A DNA stretch of 64,000 nucleotides from Arachidicoccus sp. (GCA_028283605.1 JAPWKH010000016.1:1-64000); one strand, 5' to 3'. Positions 1 to 9,081 are shown, counted from the stretch's first letter. Notes: generated by a model from the sequence alone, not told the origin. Translations and numbers: made by a program.

Positions 1-824
1 GGTTGCGAAGTGTAACTATTGGCTGCCGCAACTCTTTTAATGGATGGGTCCAGCACTCTTAGAAAAGGTTTACCGTCTTTGTAAGTAAACTCAAATTTAT
101 TTTTCAAATCATCATCCAATGAAAAGCCGTACAATCCGAGCAATTGATTCTTTTCCCTGTCCCAGTTTCGTATGGAATCGAAATAATTAGCGCCGTGCCG
201 GTCGAGCAACTGCAATAAAACTATAGTTTTGTGCTTGCACAAAGGCTTATTTGTTTCATCATCGCAATCACAACCCGTATCGAAATTTTTTTCTTTATTT
301 TTTTGAATAATTACCTGATGTTTTTCATTGTCCGAGATTGCAACTTCGGCAATCACTTTTTCATTTTTGGCTTCTAATACAACGGCTTTATGATTCCGTA
401 AAAATTCTTCCGCAAACTGAAAATTTTCGGGTGAAGTAAATATGCGAATCAAGTGCAAATCAAGTTTTTTCATGTGCAAGGTCGTATGCCGCTGGTTGAA
501 ATGCGTTTTTATTTCACCGAGCAGGTTACGGTCGCTCATTTGCTGAAGCTGAAAGAGTACTGCCGCCTCATGTTTACATATATCGCTCAGATTATAAGAG
601 CAGTTGCATCGCAACATGATTTCTTTTTCATCTTTGTAATGCGAAACATGCACGTAATACCATGTTGCGTACATATCATCTTTAACCCGGAAACGTATTG
701 ATGCAGCAAGCTCGTCGTGTTGAGCCATTTGAATATTTCCCGAAGTAAAAATATGTTTCCCACGTCTGATTACTTCATCCGTTCCGTTGTTGTATATATA
801 TTTAATAAAAGAAGATAAGGCCAA
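1..824 (-). CDS. SWIM zinc-finger protein, N-terminal part (likely SNF2-type helicase)
   Basis: An open minus-strand frame runs off the left edge, so only about 274 N-terminal codons are visible. It carries two SWIM-type zinc motifs of the form CxC-x(7-8)-CxH. Counting from the chosen start, the first is C73, C75, C83, H85 and the second is C185, C187, C196, H198. The early segment with VIRRGKHIF resembles the N-terminus of Bacteroidota SWIM/SNF2 helicases, where the fingers precede an ATPase domain; that domain would lie outside the window. No ATG precedes the conserved segment after the in-frame stop, so the start is probably the TTG at 824; the first ATG, at 728, would cut into the conserved region. 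The helicase assignment is inference; the zinc motifs are seen. Confidence 0.72.
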   Translation of the reverse strand, partial: MALSSFIKYIYNNGTDEVIRRGKHIFTSGNIQMAQHDELAASIRFRVKDDMYATWYYVHVSHYKDEKEIMLRCNCSYNLSDICKHEAAVLFQLQQMSDRNLLGEIKTHFNQRHTTLHMKKLDLHLIRIFTSPENFQFAEEFLRNHKAVVLEAKNEKVIAEVAISDNEKHQVIIQKNKEKNFDTGCDCDDETNKPLCKHKTIVLLQLLDRHGANYFDSIRNWDREKNQLLGLYGFSLDDDLKNKFEFTYKDGKPFLRVLDPSIKRVAAANSYTSQ

Positions 825-952
825 GATTGATGCGTTTTATCCGATAAAAATTGCTTAAAAAGCAATTTGCAAAGGTAACGAATTTCAGCTATGATTGAAA
901 GTGAAATCGGTAAAAGCGAATATAAAATTTTTTGTAAAAAGTTATTATTTCA

Positions 953-2095
953 TCATTGCTCATCGCAATCCATTCTGCAATATTTAGAATAAATTTTTTC
1001 GTATATCGGAACAATGTTATGAATATCGAATTTTAATGCGTGTTCATAAGCCTGATTTTTAAATTGTTCCAGCATCGCTTCGTCAGATAATAATTCTATT
1101 CCGCGCCGGGATGCTTCTTCAATATCTCCTACATTAAATAAAAACCCCGTAACGCCATCAATGTTTACTTCTGGCAAACCGCCGGCATTGCTGCTTAAAA
1201 CAGGTACATGAGCAGCCATTGCTTCTAATGCTGCGAGCCCGAAACTTTCATAATCAGAGGGTAAAAGAAATAAATCACAGACTGCTAATACTTCTTCTAT
1301 CTGTTCCTGCCTGCCAAAAAAACGCACATCATTTTTCAAGCCTTCATTTTTGATCCATTCTTCGCATTTCGGCCTTTCCGGGCCATCGCCGACCATCAAT
1401 AATTTACAATCTACTTTCTTCCTTATTTCTGCAAAAATTTTTACAACATCTTGTACGCGTTTTACCTTTCTGAAATTGGAAGCATGTACAATTATTTTTT
1501 CGCCGTTCGGCGCAACTGCCTGCTTAAAAGCATCAAAAGGTTTTTTGTTGAACCGTTTTACATCCACGAAATTGTACACTACCTGGATTTCTTTTTTTAT
1601 GTCAAAATTTTTGTATGTTTCATCTTTCAGGTTTTGAGACACGGCAGTAATAGTGTCGCTTTTATTGATGGAAAAAGTTACCACAGGTTCATATGTTTCA
1701 TCTTTCCCTACTAAAGTGATATCGGTCCCGTGTAAAGTAGTAATAAACGGCACATTACGATTAATCTTTTCCTGCACAATTTTCTTTGCCATATAAGCCG
1801 CAGATGCATGTGGAATGGCATAATGCACGTGAAGCAAATCCAAATCATAACGTATAATTACATCCACCAAAGTACTTGATAAAGCCAGTTCGTATGGCGG
1901 ATAATCAAATAACGGATATTCAGGAACCCGCACTTCGTGATAAAATATATTGGCATTAAATTCAAGTAAACGAACGGGCTGGCTGTAAGTAATAAAATGT
2001 ACCTGATGACCTTTTTGCGCCAGCGCTTTCCCCAATTCTGTGGCAAGTACGCCGCTACCGCCAAAAGTAGGATAGCAAACAATTCCTATACGCAT
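953..2095 (-). CDS. bshA: N-acetyl-alpha-D-glucosaminyl L-malate synthase BshA
   Basis: A 380-residue GT4-family glycosyltransferase that transfers GlcNAc from UDP-GlcNAc to L-malate, the first step of bacillithiol synthesis in the cytoplasm. The N-terminal glycine loop (GGSG, residues 12-15), the LLMVGDGPE segment (232-240) and the E-x7-E motif of retaining GT4 enzymes (E283 and E291 in SDYESFGLAALEAMA) are all present. Length and overall sequence match BshA rather than a general cell-wall glycosyltransferase. A YfiT-type bacillithiol transferase at 40558-41082 in this window fits a bacillithiol-using organism. It lies downstream of rpmH, rnpA and yidD on the same strand, 24 bp after yidD. 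Confidence 0.93.
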   Translation of the reverse strand: MRIGIVCYPTFGGSGVLATELGKALAQKGHQVHFITYSQPVRLLEFNANIFYHEVRVPEYPLFDYPPYELALSSTLVDVIIRYDLDLLHVHYAIPHASAAYMAKKIVQEKINRNVPFITTLHGTDITLVGKDETYEPVVTFSINKSDTITAVSQNLKDETYKNFDIKKEIQVVYNFVDVKRFNKKPFDAFKQAVAPNGEKIIVHASNFRKVKRVQDVVKIFAEIRKKVDCKLLMVGDGPERPKCEEWIKNEGLKNDVRFFGRQEQIEEVLAVCDLFLLPSDYESFGLAALEAMAAHVPVLSSNAGGLPEVNIDGVTGFLFNVGDIEEASRRGIELLSDEAMLEQFKNQAYEHALKFDIHNIVPIYEKIYSKYCRMDCDEQ

Positions 2096-2119
2096 ATTTT
2101 TTTAGTTTAAAATGAATGA

Positions 2120-2308
2120 TTATGGAACGGGATCGTAACCGCTTCCTCCGTGCGGCCTGCAGCGGATAATTCTTTTCGCCGTAAGCCAAAAGCCTTTAAG
2201 CAATCCGTATTTTTTAAACGCTTCTATTCCGTACTGAGAACAAGTAGGCGTGAAGCGGCAACTTGCGGGTAAGTACGGAGAGACAACAAGTTGATAAATT
2301 TTTATCAA
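2120..2308 (-). CDS. yidD: Membrane protein insertion efficiency factor YidD
   Basis: A small membrane-associated protein that assists YidC-dependent insertion of inner-membrane proteins. The conserved core [18 protein letters not shown] and the later [14 protein letters not shown] tail are typical of the family. The start is uncertain: the TTG at 2308 is the first conventional codon, but the same frame continues upstream as a good YidD N-terminus ([20 protein letters not shown]) back to 2350, where only ATC or ATT codons could initiate. That frame is closed at 2354-2356 by the stop codon of rnpA, so the two genes are in frame and separated only by this stop. Position after rpmH and rnpA is the classic arrangement. 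Confidence 0.9.
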   Translation of the reverse strand: MIKIYQLVVSPYLPASCRFTPTCSQYGIEAFKKYGLLKGFWLTAKRIIRCRPHGGSGYDPVP

Positions 2309-2353
2309 TCCGATGAAAGGATAGCTTAATATCTGAAGAATTTTATTGATGGT

Positions 2354-2758
2354 CTACAGTTTTTCTGTCAAATTTTTCTGAATGATTTTTTCTAATCGCT
2401 GCAAAATAACGCTAATTGTGTTTTGCATTTCAGAATAATTTATTAATTCGTTTTTACTAAACAGAAAAAATACATAAAGCGATTTTTCCTGATTATTTAC
2501 TGCTTCCGTAATCGTATGCTTTTGTGTGCGGTAGGCTTCGCGCATTAATCGTTTTGCGCGGTTTCTTTTCACGGCATGTTTGAGGTATTTTTTACTTGCG
2601 CCAAATCCTGCTTTTACAATTCCGCATTCTTCATCCGTTAAAAGATAAAACACCCGCACAGTATCTGCCGAAAAACTTTGGCGGGCAGCGAATATTTGTT
2701 CTATCGCTTTGCGGCTTTTTAGTTTTTCGTTTGCGGATATTGTATTTCTCTTTATCAT
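2354..2758 (-). CDS. rnpA: Ribonuclease P protein component
   Basis: A 134-residue basic protein that binds the RNase P RNA and helps it remove the 5' leader of precursor tRNAs. The RNR signature AVKRNRAKRLMREAYR lies near residues 62-77, and the upstream segment GFGASKKYLKHAVKR matches the family. It sits between rpmH and yidD as in many bacteria. The hairpin at 2781-2816 separates it from rpmH and may reduce read-through from that gene. Confidence 0.94.
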   Translation of the reverse strand: MIKRNTISANEKLKSRKAIEQIFAARQSFSADTVRVFYLLTDEECGIVKAGFGASKKYLKHAVKRNRAKRLMREAYRTQKHTITEAVNNQEKSLYVFFLFSKNELINYSEMQNTISVILQRLEKIIQKNLTEKL

Positions 2759-2780
2759 GTAAGAAGAATTCTTCTAAAGT

Positions 2781-2816
2781 AAAAAGCATCGTAAGCGGAT
2801 GTTACGATGCTTTTTT
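2781..2816. terminator. Bidirectional hairpin between rpmH and rnpA
   Basis: Perfect inverted repeat: AAAAAGCATCGTAA pairs with TTACGATGCTTTTT across a 7-base loop, leaving a T-run on either strand. It can act as an intrinsic terminator or attenuator for rpmH, which reads leftward into it, before rnpA. Confidence 0.8.
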
Positions 2817-2838
2817 ATAAACAATAAAATTAGTGTTG

Positions 2839-2994
2839 TTATTTCAATTTCCTTTCATCGGAAACCGTTAATTTCTTGCGGCCTTTTGCTCTTCTGGAAG
2901 CCAACACTTTGCGACCGTTAGCTGTTTCCATACGTTTACGGAATCCGTGAACGGATTTGCGGCGGCGGTTATGCGGTTGAAATGTTTGTTTCAT
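2839..2994 (-). CDS. rpmH: 50S ribosomal protein L34
   Basis: A 51-residue, strongly basic protein of the large ribosomal subunit. Read on the minus strand it begins [19 protein letters not shown] and continues with the L34 signature [19 protein letters not shown]. It heads the rpmH-rnpA-yidD cluster. The ATG at 2994 is the only sensible start. Confidence 0.97.
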   Translation of the reverse strand: MKQTFQPHNRRRKSVHGFRKRMETANGRKVLASRRAKGRKKLTVSDERKLK

Positions 2995-3134
2995 CTTTTA
3001 AAATTATTTAAAAACTTATTCAATAATCGTTTGAAAACGGGTTACCATTTACCGGTTTCGCGTGAAAGGACTGCAAAAGTAAACGAAATTTTTTTTATGA
3101 GAAAGAAACAAGCTAATTATTTTTTAAAAATAAT

Positions 3135-3563
3135 TTATCTTGTAGGAGCAGAAGGCGTTTTGAACAAGCCTAAAGGAGTAGACTTAACCTTGATGTTGAA
3201 AGGATATACAACTATTGAATTGCCTGTATTGATACGTAAAAGAGAATTTACCTGTAATTCATTTTCAGACGAATTGTTTTGTTCAGTCGTATTATTATTT
3301 ATAATCGGCAAATTTTCAGGGAAAAAAGTAAAATTCGTATTTATCTTGGAAAGATCGTTTCCGGATGATAAAGAAAAGAAAGAAGCCGGCCTGTGAATAT
3401 TTCTTAAACTGTATTTTTCTTCTTTGGCTTTTCCTTTTTCTTTGTCTTTTATTTTATCGAAATTCAAATCGTTTGCAATGCTAAAAGAAGCAAAAGAACT
3501 TAGCGTGCCGATAGAAAATATCAGCATTATAAGCACTTTCATATTTAAAATTCTTTTATTCAT
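3135..3563 (-). CDS. Hypothetical secreted protein
   Basis: About 142 residues. The start was placed at the ATG at 3563 because the protein then opens with a typical signal peptide (MNKRILNMKVLIMLIFSIG followed by a small-residue segment). The rest is polar, rich in Asn, Ser, Lys and Thr, with no recognised domain. It may be periplasmic or outer-membrane associated. A real gene is likely because of the clear signal sequence; the function is unknown. Confidence 0.55.
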   Translation of the reverse strand: MNKRILNMKVLIMLIFSIGTLSSFASFSIANDLNFDKIKDKEKGKAKEEKYSLRNIHRPASFFSLSSGNDLSKINTNFTFFPENLPIINNNTTEQNNSSENELQVNSLLRINTGNSIVVYPFNIKVKSTPLGLFKTPSAPTR

Positions 3564-3759
3564 TTCCGCAAAGGTACAACGAGTGTTAATATTTATCAAA
3601 AATATTTTTTACAAAAATATATTCGATTTATTAACAACTGTGCATATTCCTTGTTATCGGAATATTAAATAATTTATTTATGCAGATTTTTAAATGAATG
3701 AATATATTTTGTTGGGGAATTGGGAATACAAACTTACTTTAGACGATAAATTTTCAACT

Positions 3760-5184
3760 ATGGCAGAAGAAAATTACAGTGAAGACAAAAAAATGTTCGA
3801 CGATTGGCTGAAAATGTACGAAGAAATCCGGTCAGGAAAGTCAAGTGCATTTTTGGATGAAGACGTTTTTTTAGACATTATTGAATATTTGGATGAAACG
3901 CAATCAGTCAAAAAAGCGGCCGAAGCCACAGAAATCGCGCTTACTTATTATCCTTTTTCTTCGTCGTTATTAGTCAAAAAAGCGGATTATCAAATTTTGG
4001 ATAGAAAGTTTGATGAAGCGTTAATAACACTTGAACATGCCGAAGCTTTCGATAATCATGATGTGAATAATACAATCCTGAAAATAGATGCATATTTGGG
4101 CTTGCAAAAGGAAGAAGATGCATTTCAGGAAATGGAAAATGCATTGCGTAAATTCGAAGGAGAAGAATGTGTGGATATGCTGCTGGAACTCACTGATGTA
4201 TTTGACGATTATGAAATTTTCGAAAAAGTATTTGATTGCCTTAAACTGATTTTGGATATTGAACCGAACAACGAAGAAGCACTTTACAAAATTTGTTTTT
4301 GGACTGATTTTACGGGCAGGAACGAAGAAAGCATTACAATACACCATAAAATAATTGATGCTTATCCGTATAACGAATTGGCATGGTTCAATCTTGGAGC
4401 GGCTTATCAGGGATTGAAATTGTATGAAAAGGCGGTAGATGCTTATAAATATGCTGTAGCCATCAATGAAAAATTTGATTATGCTTACCGCAATATGGGT
4501 GATGCCTTTATGCGTTTAAGAAAATACAAAGAGGCAATTGATGTATTAAAAAAATCCCTGGAACTCAGCCGGCCCGAATCTGTAATATATGAAGCGATCG
4601 GCTACTGCTACCACAAAATGAACAATGGCGAGCATGCCCGTTATTATTACAGAAAAGCTGTGCATTTAAGCCCTACAGAAAGCAAGCTGTATTACAAAAT
4701 TGCATTGACATATATGGACGAAATGCAATGGCAGCAAGCTTTAAAATCGATAGATACTGCACTTACATTTAACCAAACATCTTACGAATATGAATTGGTA
4801 AAAGGAGAGTGCTTAATGAATATGGAAGAATATGCGGAAGCCATACATGTATTTGGCGTGGTAGTAAAACATCGTCCTAAAAGCATGACAGGCTGGGCAT
4901 ATTTAATACGCTGCCTGTATTATGCAGAAGATTATGTATCTGCGGCCGAGCAATCTTTAAACGCTTATGAAAACACCGGCGATAAACCTCTGTTTTTATT
5001 TTATCATGCATTTGCCCTGTTTGCCACCGGCGATATGGAAGACGCTTTAATATACCTTGAATCTGCTTTACATCAATCTCCAAGATTATTTAAAAAAGTT
5101 TTAGAACTCAATCCCTTTATTTTGCAAAACCATCGGGTTGTAGACTTGCTCACGCAATTCCGAAAAATAAGTAAAAAACAATAA
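3760..5184 (+). CDS. Tetratricopeptide repeat protein
   Basis: An all-helical protein with roughly ten TPR units. Clear repeats include those around AWFNLGAAYQGLKLYEKAVDAY and AYRNMGDAFMRLRKYKEAIDV. TPR solenoids act as scaffolds for protein interaction; no enzymatic domain, signal peptide or membrane segment is seen. The frame is open from 3694, but the first 22 residues are atypical and overlap an AT-rich, promoter-like stretch, so the ATG at 3760 (MAEENYSEDKK) is preferred. The start therefore remains uncertain by 22 codons. Confidence 0.83.
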   Translation: MAEENYSEDKKMFDDWLKMYEEIRSGKSSAFLDEDVFLDIIEYLDETQSVKKAAEATEIALTYYPFSSSLLVKKADYQILDRKFDEALITLEHAEAFDNHDVNNTILKIDAYLGLQKEEDAFQEMENALRKFEGEECVDMLLELTDVFDDYEIFEKVFDCLKLILDIEPNNEEALYKICFWTDFTGRNEESITIHHKIIDAYPYNELAWFNLGAAYQGLKLYEKAVDAYKYAVAINEKFDYAYRNMGDAFMRLRKYKEAIDVLKKSLELSRPESVIYEAIGYCYHKMNNGEHARYYYRKAVHLSPTESKLYYKIALTYMDEMQWQQALKSIDTALTFNQTSYEYELVKGECLMNMEEYAEAIHVFGVVVKHRPKSMTGWAYLIRCLYYAEDYVSAAEQSLNAYENTGDKPLFLFYHAFALFATGDMEDALIYLESALHQSPRLFKKVLELNPFILQNHRVVDLLTQFRKISKKQ

Positions 5185-5422
5185 TAATTATAAATGAAAA
5201 AATGCACTATAAAGTTTATCATTTTCCCGTGTTGTTGTAGATTGAAAAAAATACATGGGAAGTGAAAACAGGGATCGCGCATAGCAGATTTTTAATAACA
5301 TAATGCTATCGAAGTTGTTTTTAGAATTGAAATAAAACAATCCACGTGGGAATGAAACGAAACATTTTGTGATGTGTAAGTAAAGTATAAGTTTCATTCT
5401 GCCGAAAATAAAAAATATAAGA

Positions 5423-6202
5423 ATGAATTTTAGTTTATCTTTTATGCCTGAGCGAACTCAGTCTCCGCGGCAATTTGGTATAACAATGGTAATGGACAAA
5501 GGACTCAGTATAGAAGAAGCCAGAAACCTGTTAAGTGTGGGAAAAGATTATATCGATATTGTAAAGCTCGGTTTCGGAACCTCTATCGTAACGCCGAATC
5601 TGCAAGAAAAAATAGATCTATATCAATCCAATAACATACCGGTATATTTCGGCGGCACTTTATTCGAAGCGTTTCTTGTAAGGAATCAAATCGAAGACTA
5701 TATAAACCTGTGCAGAGATTATGGAATAAAATATATGGAAGTTAGTGACGGATCCATCACAATTCCGCACGCAGAAAAATGCGGCTATATTGAAAAGCTT
5801 ACGAAACACGCAACCATTTTGAGCGAAGTGGGCAGTAAAGACGCCACCAATATCATGGCTCCTTATAAATGGATCCAATTAATGCAAGATGAGTTGAATG
5901 CAGGCGCATCGTACGTAATTGCCGAAGCGCGGGAAGCGGGAAACGTAGGCCTTTACAGAGATAGCGGCGAAGTAAGGCAAGGCCTTGTAAATGAAATACT
6001 GACTAAAATACCAAAAGAAAAAATAATCTGGGAAGCGCCGCAAAAAAATCAGCAATTGTATTTTATTCAACTGATAGGCTGTAATGTAAATCTGGGAAAC
6101 ATTGCACCGATTGAAATAATCCCGCTTGAAACTATGCGCATTGGCCTTCGAAGCGATACATTTCATCTATTTTTAGATGATAATAATAAACGAACTTATT
6201 AA
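5423..6202 (+). CDS. comA: Phosphosulfolactate synthase (ComA family)
   Basis: A 259-residue TIM-barrel protein of the (2R)-phospho-3-sulfolactate synthase family, which adds sulfite to phosphoenolpyruvate. The family segments VKLGFGTS, YFGGTLFEAF, EVSDGSITIP and VIAEAREAGNVGLY are present. In methanogens the product leads to coenzyme M. In Bacteroidota the family is common and may feed sulfonates such as cysteate or sulfonolipid head groups; that role is inference. aroE follows after 6 bp in the same direction, so they are probably co-transcribed. Confidence 0.88.
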   Translation: MNFSLSFMPERTQSPRQFGITMVMDKGLSIEEARNLLSVGKDYIDIVKLGFGTSIVTPNLQEKIDLYQSNNIPVYFGGTLFEAFLVRNQIEDYINLCRDYGIKYMEVSDGSITIPHAEKCGYIEKLTKHATILSEVGSKDATNIMAPYKWIQLMQDELNAGASYVIAEAREAGNVGLYRDSGEVRQGLVNEILTKIPKEKIIWEAPQKNQQLYFIQLIGCNVNLGNIAPIEIIPLETMRIGLRSDTFHLFLDDNNKRTY

Positions 6203-6208
6203 CCTATT

Positions 6209-6937
6209 ATGCAAAAATTTGGTATCATAGGCTTTCCGCTATCGCATTCTTTTTCACAAAAATATTTTTCGCAAAAATTTATTGACGATCATATTGCAGA
6301 CAGTATATTCGAAAAATTCGAAATGCCCGATATTAGTGCCGTTGAAGAATTAATTAAGGATAAAGAACTGAAAGGTTTTTGCATTACGCTTCCTTACAAA
6401 AAAAGTATTATTCACTATTTGTACGAAAGTTCCGATGACGTAAAAGAAACAGGTGCTTGTAATTGCGTACGTATCATAGACGGAAAACTTTACGGCTATA
6501 ATACGGATGTAATAGGATTTGAAAAATCGTTTACACAACACTTAAGCACACATCATACGAAAGCGCTTATTCTCGGAACCGGAGGCGCCGCTGCTGCTGT
6601 GGAATTTGTACTGAAAAAACTGGGTATCGAATATAAATTCGTATCAAGAAACAAAACGGCGAATAATTTTTCTTATGATGAATTGAACCAGGCTATTTTA
6701 GAAGAATATACTGTCATCGTCAATTGTACGCCGCTCGGCACTTTTCCTAATACCGATGAAGCACCTTTGCTGCCTTATCAATTTATTACTCAGCAACATT
6801 ATTTGTTTGACATGGTCTACAATCCTCCGTTAACAAAATTTCTTTCATTAGGAAAAGAAAAAAATGCAACAATTCAAAACGGATACGATATGCTTGTATT
6901 TCAAGCTGAGGAAAATTGGAAAATATGGAATGAATAA
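6209..6937 (+). CDS. aroE: Shikimate dehydrogenase
   Basis: NADPH-dependent reduction of 3-dehydroshikimate to shikimate in aromatic amino acid synthesis. The substrate pocket motif GFPLSHSFSQ (residues 8-17), the catalytic lysine in TLPYKKS (K64), the aspartate of YNTD (D100), the nucleotide-binding glycine loop LGTGGAAAA (122-130) and the C-terminal GYDMLVFQAEENW are all present. At 242 residues it is somewhat short, as is usual in Bacteroidota. Likely in an operon with comA. Confidence 0.94.
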   Translation: MQKFGIIGFPLSHSFSQKYFSQKFIDDHIADSIFEKFEMPDISAVEELIKDKELKGFCITLPYKKSIIHYLYESSDDVKETGACNCVRIIDGKLYGYNTDVIGFEKSFTQHLSTHHTKALILGTGGAAAAVEFVLKKLGIEYKFVSRNKTANNFSYDELNQAILEEYTVIVNCTPLGTFPNTDEAPLLPYQFITQQHYLFDMVYNPPLTKFLSLGKEKNATIQNGYDMLVFQAEENWKIWNE

Positions 6938-6944
6938 TATTTTC

Positions 6945-7634
6945 TTATAACGATTTTTTCTTCGTACCCCTCATTATCTTAATAATAATCGGTAGAGTTG
7001 TTATAATCACTAAGCCGATAACAATCACTTCCAGGTGATCGGTTAATTCAAAACCATATTTATCTTTTATAAATTTATCAAGATAATGGCCACTTGCAAT
7101 CATCAGTGCCGTCCAAGCAAACGATCCGATAATATTATATAAAATAAATTTTCTCCCGCTCATATTTACAACGCCTGCAATTATCGGGGCAAATGTTCGA
7201 ACAATAGGCAAAAATCTTGCAAAGATAAGTGCCGTACCGCCGCGTTTTTCAAAAAAATCGTGCGCTTGAATTAAATGTTTTTGCTTAAAATACCAGGTAT
7301 CTTTTTTCTTAAACAAAAGTGGTCCGCTTTTTTTCCCAAACCAATAGCCGGCTGTATTTCCCAAAACGCCGGCAATAAAAATTAAAATAATTAATTCTAT
7401 TAAATTTATATGTGGATTGTGAAAATCAATCGCAGAAGATTGAATCAGTTTTTCGCTGAAAATTCCGGCAACAAACAACAAAGAATCGCCCGGCAAAAAG
7501 AAACCTACAAACAATCCCGTTTCAGCAAAAATAATGAATATGATAAGCCAAAGGCTTCCCGGGAAAATGTAAAACTCGGGGTTTAATAATTGCTTCCAAT
7601 CAAAGCTGATTAAAACCGTTGAAAATATATTCAT
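6945..7634 (-). CDS. DedA family membrane protein
   Basis: A 229-residue inner-membrane protein of the DedA/SNARE-associated (VTT) family, implicated in lipid flipping and membrane homeostasis. Typical segments are FAETGLFVGFFLPGDSLLF in the first third and the conserved ARFLPIVRTFAPIIAGVVNM region. Several hydrophobic helices are visible. It converges on aroE with a 7-bp gap. Confidence 0.9.
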   Translation of the reverse strand: MNIFSTVLISFDWKQLLNPEFYIFPGSLWLIIFIIFAETGLFVGFFLPGDSLLFVAGIFSEKLIQSSAIDFHNPHINLIELIILIFIAGVLGNTAGYWFGKKSGPLLFKKKDTWYFKQKHLIQAHDFFEKRGGTALIFARFLPIVRTFAPIIAGVVNMSGRKFILYNIIGSFAWTALMIASGHYLDKFIKDKYGFELTDHLEVIVIGLVIITTLPIIIKIMRGTKKKSL

Positions 7635-7801
7635 GAAAATAATTGCTCAGTTACGAACAAATATAATCAACTCAAAGAATAAAGTAGCGGCAATAAAATT
7701 TAAAATTTAATTATTTGAAAAGTTTGATTATATGTTTAATTCTATTATTTTTGCACTCCATTTGAAAAACGAATGCAATATTCGAATACAAATGTTGGAA
7801 A

Positions 7802-7874
7802 GATCTCGTAGCTCAGTTGGTAGAGCACAACACTTTTAATGTTGGGGTCTTGGGTTCGAGTCCCAACGGGATCA
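7802..7874 (+). tRNA. tRNA-Lys (anticodon TTT)
   Basis: A cloverleaf can be drawn by hand. The acceptor stem GATCTCG pairs with CGGGATC with one G-T wobble and discriminator A at 7874. The D arm is GCTC...GAGC. The anticodon stem CAACA/TGTTG closes the 7-base loop CTTTTAA with anticodon TTT, and the T arm is TTGGG TTCGAGT CCCAA. The 3' CCA is not encoded. Confidence 0.96.
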
Positions 7875-8493
7875 CCTCTTGGTACAAGTCATTTTTTCGA
7901 GACTTGTACCATTTTTTTTGCCACTTAATTGTTTGTCAATCAATATGATAAGCTCAATTGCTTGGTTTAGCCGTTGGGTTCGATTTATTTTGTAGTACAG
8001 AATAAATATGTTTACCTCGTCCGCTTTTCATATCTCAACTGATTGATTTATTTGGATTTGTAGGAGTTCGAGTCCCAAAACCATATTTCAGTTTTTAAAT
8101 TAACGCATTTTCATTCTTTATCAATTGAAAACTTTTAGTGATTGTTTAGAATTCTCACCATCGCTTTAATTTCTGATTCGTCGATATATACGTTCCCATT
8201 GCATACAACGAGCAATAGATGAGAAACAATGTAGAAGTATTTATGAAAAACAGAAAGAAAAATCCAATTTAGGAGCAAAAATACTTTCCCCAAAACCATG
8301 TCAAAGTTATAAATGCCTATATAAGCTCGAGCTCTAAATTCTAAACTCACTGCTTTTTAGAGTATTTACAATATAAAAACTTGTCCATAGCAAAGCAGCA
8401 TACCATTAGAAATGATATTAGGAAAAAGTATTTTTAATGATAAAGAAAATAATGTCGTATATGCATAAAGCGAAGGATAAAGCAAAGAATTCT
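7875..8493. other. Gene-poor stretch after tRNA-Lys with T-arm-like fragments
   Basis: No convincing gene. GTTGGGTTCGA near 7974 and GAGTTCGAGTCCCAA near 8067 resemble the T arm of the adjacent tRNA-Lys. They may be remnants of old integrations into the tRNA 3' end, or chance. The minus-strand frame 8135-8350 has no recognisable features and is left out. Confidence 0.4.
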
Positions 8494-9081
8494 TTACCGA
8501 ATAATAAGCCACCACACACCCATTGCAATCGGATATAGGATAAGTATGTCTTTTAGATTTTTTATAGCACTATGCATCGTATTATAAATAGTACGCTCTG
8601 TTAGCCCGGTTTCGACAGCTATTTTCTCAATACTTATTTGATCAAAATAACGCATTTTAATAAGTTGCTTTTGACGTTCAGATAAAGTGTTTAATGCATT
8701 CTCAAGTCGCTTTTTCAAATCTTTGTCTTGTTGTTGCATTATGAGTATTGTTTCGTACGATTGTTCAGTTATATTCGATATAGAAAAATGTTGCTCGTCA
8801 ATTTTTATAACAGATTTATTGTAAGAGTAAGTTTTGTAAAGAATATTTTTGTATATACCAATTACGTAAGCTTGTATATTTTGAACATAGGTGAGTTTAT
8901 GTCTGATTTTCCAAAGTTCAATAAACAGATTGTTGATTGCCTCTTTTACCAATTCAGGATTTTTATATATGGAAAATCCTAAACGGTACAAATCATCGTA
9001 AAAAAAATTAAAACAGTTGTGAAGTCCTTCTCCGTTTCCTTCCGCAAGCAGGTGCCAGTCTTTTTCTAAGTTTGTGGGCAT
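8494..9081 (-). CDS. ECF-type RNA polymerase sigma factor
   Basis: A 195-residue sigma-70 family factor. Region 2 lies in the N-terminal half. Region 4, with its helix-turn-helix, is seen as LSERQKQLIKMRYFDQISIEKIAVETGLTE followed by a recognition helix. A short hydrophobic tail (ILYPIAMGVWWLII) follows. It is divergent from a FecR-type anti-sigma factor that precedes SusC/SusD, the usual arrangement in which a sigma/anti-sigma pair senses the imported glycan and switches on the locus. Confidence 0.88.
   Translation of the reverse strand: MPTNLEKDWHLLAEGNGEGLHNCFNFFYDDLYRLGFSIYKNPELVKEAINNLFIELWKIRHKLTYVQNIQAYVIGIYKNILYKTYSYNKSVIKIDEQHFSISNITEQSYETILIMQQQDKDLKKRLENALNTLSERQKQLIKMRYFDQISIEKIAVETGLTERTIYNTMHSAIKNLKDILILYPIAMGVWWLIIR

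Noticed and set aside
453-701. Plus-strand frame of 82 codons near the left edge
   Set aside because: Antisense to the SWIM zinc-finger gene, which has clear CxC...CxH motifs on the other strand.
2947-3396. Plus-strand frame of 149 codons over rpmH
   Set aside because: It overlaps the certain L34 gene and the secreted-protein gene in antisense; no family resemblance.
8135-8350. Minus-strand frame of 71 codons after tRNA-Lys
   Set aside because: No recognised motif, AT-rich, poor context; considered chance.
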